DNA from: Gammaproteobacteria bacterium
Lineage (GTDB): Bacteria; Pseudomonadota; Gammaproteobacteria; Steroidobacterales; BM003
Assembly (NCBI GenBank): GCA_026193125.1
Contig: JAPHSC010000012.1
Location: 1-8,899, forward strand
Direction: 5' to 3'
Length of the DNA: 8,899 nucleotides
Positions 6,413 through 8,899 of the stretch are shown in pieces. Numbering within the stretch: position 1 is the first letter of the stretch; each line of letters starts with the position of its first letter. The position numbers were made by a program, and so were the translations under genes. The notes beneath the pieces are model-generated. The model saw only the letters and a program-made list of their open reading frames with translations. It was not told the DNA's origin and did not search any database.

Positions 6413-7254
6413 CCCAGCTGATCCCTTAGCTGCTTGCGGAAACGTCGACTCACGGGAATCTTTACTCCCGAACTGAGCCTGACTTCGCCATCACCTGTGT
6501 CAAAGGGGACAATTTCCGCCACCCGATCCAGATTCACTATTGCCGAACGATGAACACGCATAAACCCCGCCGGCGCCAGCTTGGTCTCGATTCCCGCCAT
6601 GGTCTCGCGCAAGGGATAGGCGCGACTGCCGACGATCAGATTCACGTAATTGCCTGACGACTGCACCCAGTCAATGTCATGAACTTTTACCAAAAATTCC
6701 CGGCCCAGCTTCCTGACCAGGAATCTGTCGGTAACCGGCGTCGGTTCCTCCAGGTCCCGTTCCTCGGACAGAAATTCTGCCTCGCCACGCAATCGGCGCA
6801 GACCAAATCGATACAGGTAGATAATGGTCAGATATCCGGCATAGGCGCGAAAATCTTTCAGATACTCGTACAAGAGTTCACTCGACAGGGGTCCGAATTC
6901 GTAATGCTGGCCCTGGGTGGCATAGACCGCCTGGCGAATAGCCACCATCAGCGCCACATGCACCAGGGAGAACGGTACCGTAAAGGCAGCATGCCCCCCC
7001 AGTGAGCGCCTGATCCGGCCACGCTCCAGTGGAAACCGTCTGTCCCAGGCCAGAATCGCAGGTATCAGCAATAACTGTACCAGGTGCGAGGACCCCTCCC
7101 ACAAGGCCGGCTGCCAGAATTCATAGGGCAACCCCAGGCGCTGAATTTCCATCCATACGACCCACAGGCTTGCCATCCAATTGAGCAGGAAGAAGGAGAC
7201 CCACATGGAGGTCTCCCAGGCGCGTTGGTGTCGCAGATAGCTTTCGAGGGTCAA
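6409..7254 (-). CDS. Membrane-anchored LytTR-family transcriptional regulator
   Basis: Read from the TTG at 7254 the protein has 281 residues. Four hydrophobic segments lie at about 16-34, 53-70, 88-108 and 133-150. After a short charged linker, residues 176-278 form a LytTR DNA-binding domain. Its hallmarks are IDWVQSSGNYVNL (194-206), LRETM..IE..L (215-226) and FMRVHRSAIVNLDRV (231-245). Such proteins bind short direct repeats near their own and neighbouring promoters. There is no receiver domain, so the membrane part probably senses the signal or a partner. The start is uncertain. TTG 7254 has a strong GAGGAAGGA six bases upstream (7261-7269) and keeps the SYLRHQRAWE stretch before the first helix. 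GTG 7293 and ATG 7205 are alternatives, and the open frame runs back to 7431, where it would almost reach the divergent gene. The stop lies inside a repeat. The neighbour is a divergent acyltransferase. Confidence 0.85.
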   Translation of the reverse strand: MTLESYLRHQRAWETSMWVSFFLLNWMASLWVVWMEIQRLGLPYEFWQPALWEGSSHLVQLLLIPAILAWDRRFPLERGRIRRSLGGHAAFTVPFSLVHVALMVAIRQAVYATQGQHYEFGPLSSELLYEYLKDFRAYAGYLTIIYLYRFGLRRLRGEAEFLSEERDLEEPTPVTDRFLVRKLGREFLVKVHDIDWVQSSGNYVNLIVGSRAYPLRETMAGIETKLAPAGFMRVHRSAIVNLDRVAEIVPFDTGDGEVRLSSGVKIPVSRRFRKQLRDQLG

Positions 7255-7333
7255 GAACCGTCCTTCCTCGCGGGGTGGCAGGGAATACGTCACCTGCCGC
7301 CCGCATTTTTGCCGTGTGTCCGGCCCACGGCTT

Positions 7334-7345
7334 ACCGTTCGCCAC
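7334..7345 (+). promoter_or_regulatory. LytTR-like half-site, repeat 1
   Basis: ACCGTTCGCCAC matches the published LytTR pattern [TA][AC][CA]GTTN[AG][TG] at eight of its nine positions; the last base differs. It is 10 of 12 identical to the copy at 7418. Assignment to the neighbouring regulator is inference. Confidence 0.4.
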
Positions 7346-7417
7346 CGCCATTGACCACTTATCCCAAATCCTGGTCCGCGCGGCCCCTTGTGATTGTGGG
7401 GTGGATGGCGCGAAGAG

Positions 7418-7429
7418 ACAGTTTGCCAC
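7418..7429 (+). promoter_or_regulatory. LytTR-like half-site, repeat 2
   Basis: ACAGTTTGCCAC repeats the 7334 copy with two changes. It misses the LytTR pattern at the same last position. The distance of 84 bases between copies equals eight helical turns, so both face the same side of the DNA. It lies 23 bases before the acyltransferase start. Confidence 0.4.
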
Positions 7430-7451
7430 AAACCCCGACCCGGAGGTCACC

Positions 7452-8675
7452 ATGCAAACTAGCACACCGCTGCCGCGCCGCCACGATATCGACGCTCTTC
7501 GCGTTCTCGCGTTCGGCCTGTTGATCCTGTATCACCTGGGCATGTTTTACGTCAGCTGGGGCTGGCATGTGAAATCCGCCTACCAGGCCGACTGGCTTGA
7601 GCCCCTGATGCTGCTCGTGAACCAATGGCGCATGCCACTGATTTTTCTTATTTCCGGTCTGGCGGTCAGCCTGATGCTCGGCGAGGGTGCCAGACCACGC
7701 ATGGATTACGGCACTTTCGCGCGCTCACGCACAAGACGGCTGATGCTGCCATTGTTGTTCGGTATGGTAGTCATTATCCCCCCGCAGGTTTATTTCGAAG
7801 TCCTGGGCAAGGGCGTTATCGAAGCCGGATACCTTGAATTTCTGTGGCGATATTACAGTTTCGGCGGCTGGCCGGATGACGCTTTCGGCGGAGCCAATAT
7901 TGGCATCACCTGGAATCATCTGTGGTACCTGCCCTATCTGTTGATGTACACGCTGGCTCTGATCCCCCTGGCCGCGTTCATGGCCGGCCGAGGCAGGCGT
8001 ATTCCGGACAGTTTCCAGAGCCTGCGCGGGCTGTGGCTAGTGCTTGTACCCCTGCTGCCGCTGATGGCGTGGGGCTACTGGGTGTACCCGCGATTTCCCT
8101 ATATTCGCCACGATCTCGTCACCGATGGCTACGCCCACGTCATGTACGGTACCTTTTTCCTGTATGGATATCTTATTGGTCGGGACCAGGGCCTGTGGGC
8201 AGAGCTCCAGCGGCTGCGCTGGTGGACACTGGGTATGGCAGTTCTGGGTTACGGCCTGTTCATGGCCGGCCAGGAAATCCTGGCGGATGCCCCGGATGGC
8301 ACTGCTGGAACCGCGTTCCTTTTCGTGCTGTACCTTAACCGTTGGGCGTGGATCCTGGCCGCGCTCGGGTGGGGTCACCATTTGTTGAACCGTCCGTTCC
8401 GCTGGCTACCCTACGCCAGGACTGCTGTGTATCCCTGGTACATCCTGCACCAGACGATTACCGTCACGGCAGGCTATTACCTGTCTGGCCTCGAGTTGGC
8501 GCCAGCGGTTGAAGGTGGGCTACTGCTAATCATCACTCTGGGTGGTTGTGCACTAATACATCACTACCTGGTGCTGCGTATTCGTTGGCTGGGGCCGTTG
8601 ATGGGGTATACGCCACCGCGCTCCAAAGTCCGCATCACCGACGCACCGCGGGTTTGTCTGGAGGAGTCCACCTGA
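7452..8675 (+). CDS. Acyltransferase-3 family integral membrane protein
   Basis: The 407-residue protein is an inner membrane enzyme of the acyltransferase-3 family (PF01757; OpgC/MdoC and OafA relatives). These enzymes move acyl groups, usually acetyl or succinyl, onto glycans, lipids or other exported molecules. The start (RRHDIDALRVLAFGLLILYH) carries the family motif R-x10-H, here R17 and H28, where the histidine is catalytic. Other marks are FLISGLAVSLML (65-76), RSRTRRLMLPLLFG (91-104), TWNHLWYLPYLLMY (153-166) and YPWYILHQTI (327-336). About ten hydrophobic helices are visible. There is no fused SGNH domain, so it acts in one piece. The ATG at 7452 has GGAGG five bases upstream; a longer in-frame start at 7275 would add a non-hydrophobic stretch reading over the control region and is rejected. 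The divergent LytTR regulator is the likely controller. The acceptor molecule is unknown. Confidence 0.92.
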   Translation: MQTSTPLPRRHDIDALRVLAFGLLILYHLGMFYVSWGWHVKSAYQADWLEPLMLLVNQWRMPLIFLISGLAVSLMLGEGARPRMDYGTFARSRTRRLMLPLLFGMVVIIPPQVYFEVLGKGVIEAGYLEFLWRYYSFGGWPDDAFGGANIGITWNHLWYLPYLLMYTLALIPLAAFMAGRGRRIPDSFQSLRGLWLVLVPLLPLMAWGYWVYPRFPYIRHDLVTDGYAHVMYGTFFLYGYLIGRDQGLWAELQRLRWWTLGMAVLGYGLFMAGQEILADAPDGTAGTAFLFVLYLNRWAWILAALGWGHHLLNRPFRWLPYARTAVYPWYILHQTITVTAGYYLSGLELAPAVEGGLLLIITLGGCALIHHYLVLRIRWLGPLMGYTPPRSKVRITDAPRVCLEEST

Positions 8676-8706
8676 AGGCCCAGCCAACCAGAGTAGCAGG
8701 CACAGA

Positions 8707-8727
8707 GTAAGGTGCGTTCTTCGCACG
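8707..8727 (+). repeat. 21-nt palindromic repeat, copy 4
   Basis: It begins GTAAGGTGCG and ends TTCTTCGCACG. GTGCG (8712-8716) pairs with CGCAC (8722-8726) around TTCTT. It starts 31 bases after the acyltransferase stop codon and is the most diverged copy at its ends. Confidence 0.7.
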
Positions 8728-8738
8728 CTGTTAAATCT

Positions 8739-8815
8739 GGTGCCGGTGTTAGCGATTTGCTCTATTTGGAAATTCAGTGCCGGACTGAATAGGGCAATAC
8801 GCAAACACCGGCACC
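8739..8815. repeat. 77-nt nested palindrome
   Basis: The ends GGTGCCGGTGTT (8739-8750) and AACACCGGCACC (8804-8815) are exact complements. The match continues inward with four mismatches in 28 positions. Inside lies a second perfect hairpin, ATTCAGT 8772-8778 with ACTGAAT 8784-8790 around GCCGG. An eight-base bulge (8764-8771) separates outer and inner stems, so the whole could fold as one long rod. It may be a small palindromic (MITE- or REP-like) element or a structured RNA. No open frame uses it. Confidence 0.75.
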
Positions 8816-8844
8816 GTTCAGATCCAAATCACAGGCAGCAGACC

Positions 8845-8865
8845 GAAGGGTGCGTTTCACGCACC
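8845..8865 (+). repeat. 21-nt palindromic repeat, copy 5, terminator-like
   Basis: It begins GAAGGGTGCG. GGTGCGT (8849-8855) pairs perfectly with ACGCACC (8859-8865) around TTC, and GTTTTG follows. The stem plus short T-run looks like a modest intrinsic terminator for rightward transcripts, although four T's are few. Confidence 0.65.
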
Positions 8866-8874
8866 GTTTTGAAT

Positions 8875-8895
8875 GGTGCACGAAGTGCACCCTAC
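8875..8895 (-). repeat. 21-nt palindromic repeat, copy 6, inverted
   Basis: GGTGCAC (8875-8881) pairs perfectly with GTGCACC (8885-8891) around GAA and is followed by CTAC. On the minus strand it starts GTAGGGTGCAC. It faces copy 5 across nine bases, so the two form a head-to-head pair like a BIME. Confidence 0.8.
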
Positions 8896-8899
8896 CCAC

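Larger units (their letters stand above)
7255..7451. promoter_or_regulatory. Divergent control region of the LytTR and acyltransferase genes
   Basis: This gap of up to 197 bases must hold both promoters if the regulator starts at 7254. It contains the inverted repeat GCCGTG 7311-7316 / CACGGC 7326-7331 and two 12-bp direct repeats at 7334 and 7418. A TTGACC near 7351 could be a -35 box for the rightward gene, but I see no matching -10. The acyltransferase has a good ribosome binding site, GGAGG, at 7442-7446. Confidence 0.5.
8676..8899. other. Non-coding repeat cluster after the acyltransferase gene
   Basis: I see no gene in these 224 bases. They hold three copies of the 21-nt palindrome (8707, 8845, and 8875 inverted) and a 77-nt nested palindrome (8739-8815). 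The acyltransferase transcript probably ends here, since several strong stems follow its stop codon. Confidence 0.7.

Noticed and set aside
7275..7451. Longer N-terminus for the acyltransferase
   Set aside because: The added 59 residues are not conserved-looking and read across the control region. The ATG at 7452 has GGAGG at proper spacing, and the R-x10-H motif then sits at the usual distance from the N-terminus.

Overview
The window looks like chromosomal DNA of a GC-rich proteobacterium, most likely a gammaproteobacterium. My hand counts on sample lines give roughly 60-65% GC in most genes. The protein families present (a phenol-pathway MetA-type outer membrane protein, a CurA-type reductase, a membrane-anchored LytTR regulator, an acyltransferase-3 enzyme) and the short palindromic intergenic repeats built on GTAGGGTGCR fit that group. 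No rRNA, tRNA, CRISPR array, integrase or transposase gene is visible. The taxonomic statement is inference.

Region 1 (1-3393, + strand) holds the tail of an upstream gene, then a 669-residue secreted protein of unrecognised function ending in a CARDB-like beta domain. A strong 11-bp hairpin and a good ribosome binding site lead into a secreted protein made of about eleven ankyrin repeats. Spacing and strand suggest one transcription unit whose products act together in the envelope.

Region 2 (3394-5372) carries one minus-strand gene, a PF13557-like outer membrane protein, in long non-coding flanks. The flanks have lower GC (about 45-50% on sampled lines). An identical 48-bp sequence lies on both sides of the gene in the same orientation, each copy followed by a 21-nt palindromic repeat. 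The gene therefore sits between direct repeats.

Region 3 (5373-8675) has a zinc-independent NADPH-dependent reductase of the CurA/PTGR type (+). Convergent to it is a membrane-bound LytTR transcription factor (-). Divergent from that factor is an acyltransferase-3 integral membrane enzyme (+). The gap between regulator and enzyme contains two nearly identical 12-bp direct repeats, 84 bp apart, that resemble LytTR half-sites, so the regulator probably controls its neighbour and/or itself.

Region 4 (8676-8899) is a non-coding cluster of repeats: three of the six 21-nt palindromes and a 77-nt nested palindrome. The most notable signals of the window are this dispersed repeat family (one copy supplies the stop codon of the LytTR gene), the direct-repeat-flanked MetA-like gene, the LytTR/acyltransferase divergon and the secreted CARDB/ankyrin pair. 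I see no complete, clearly new defence or mobile system.
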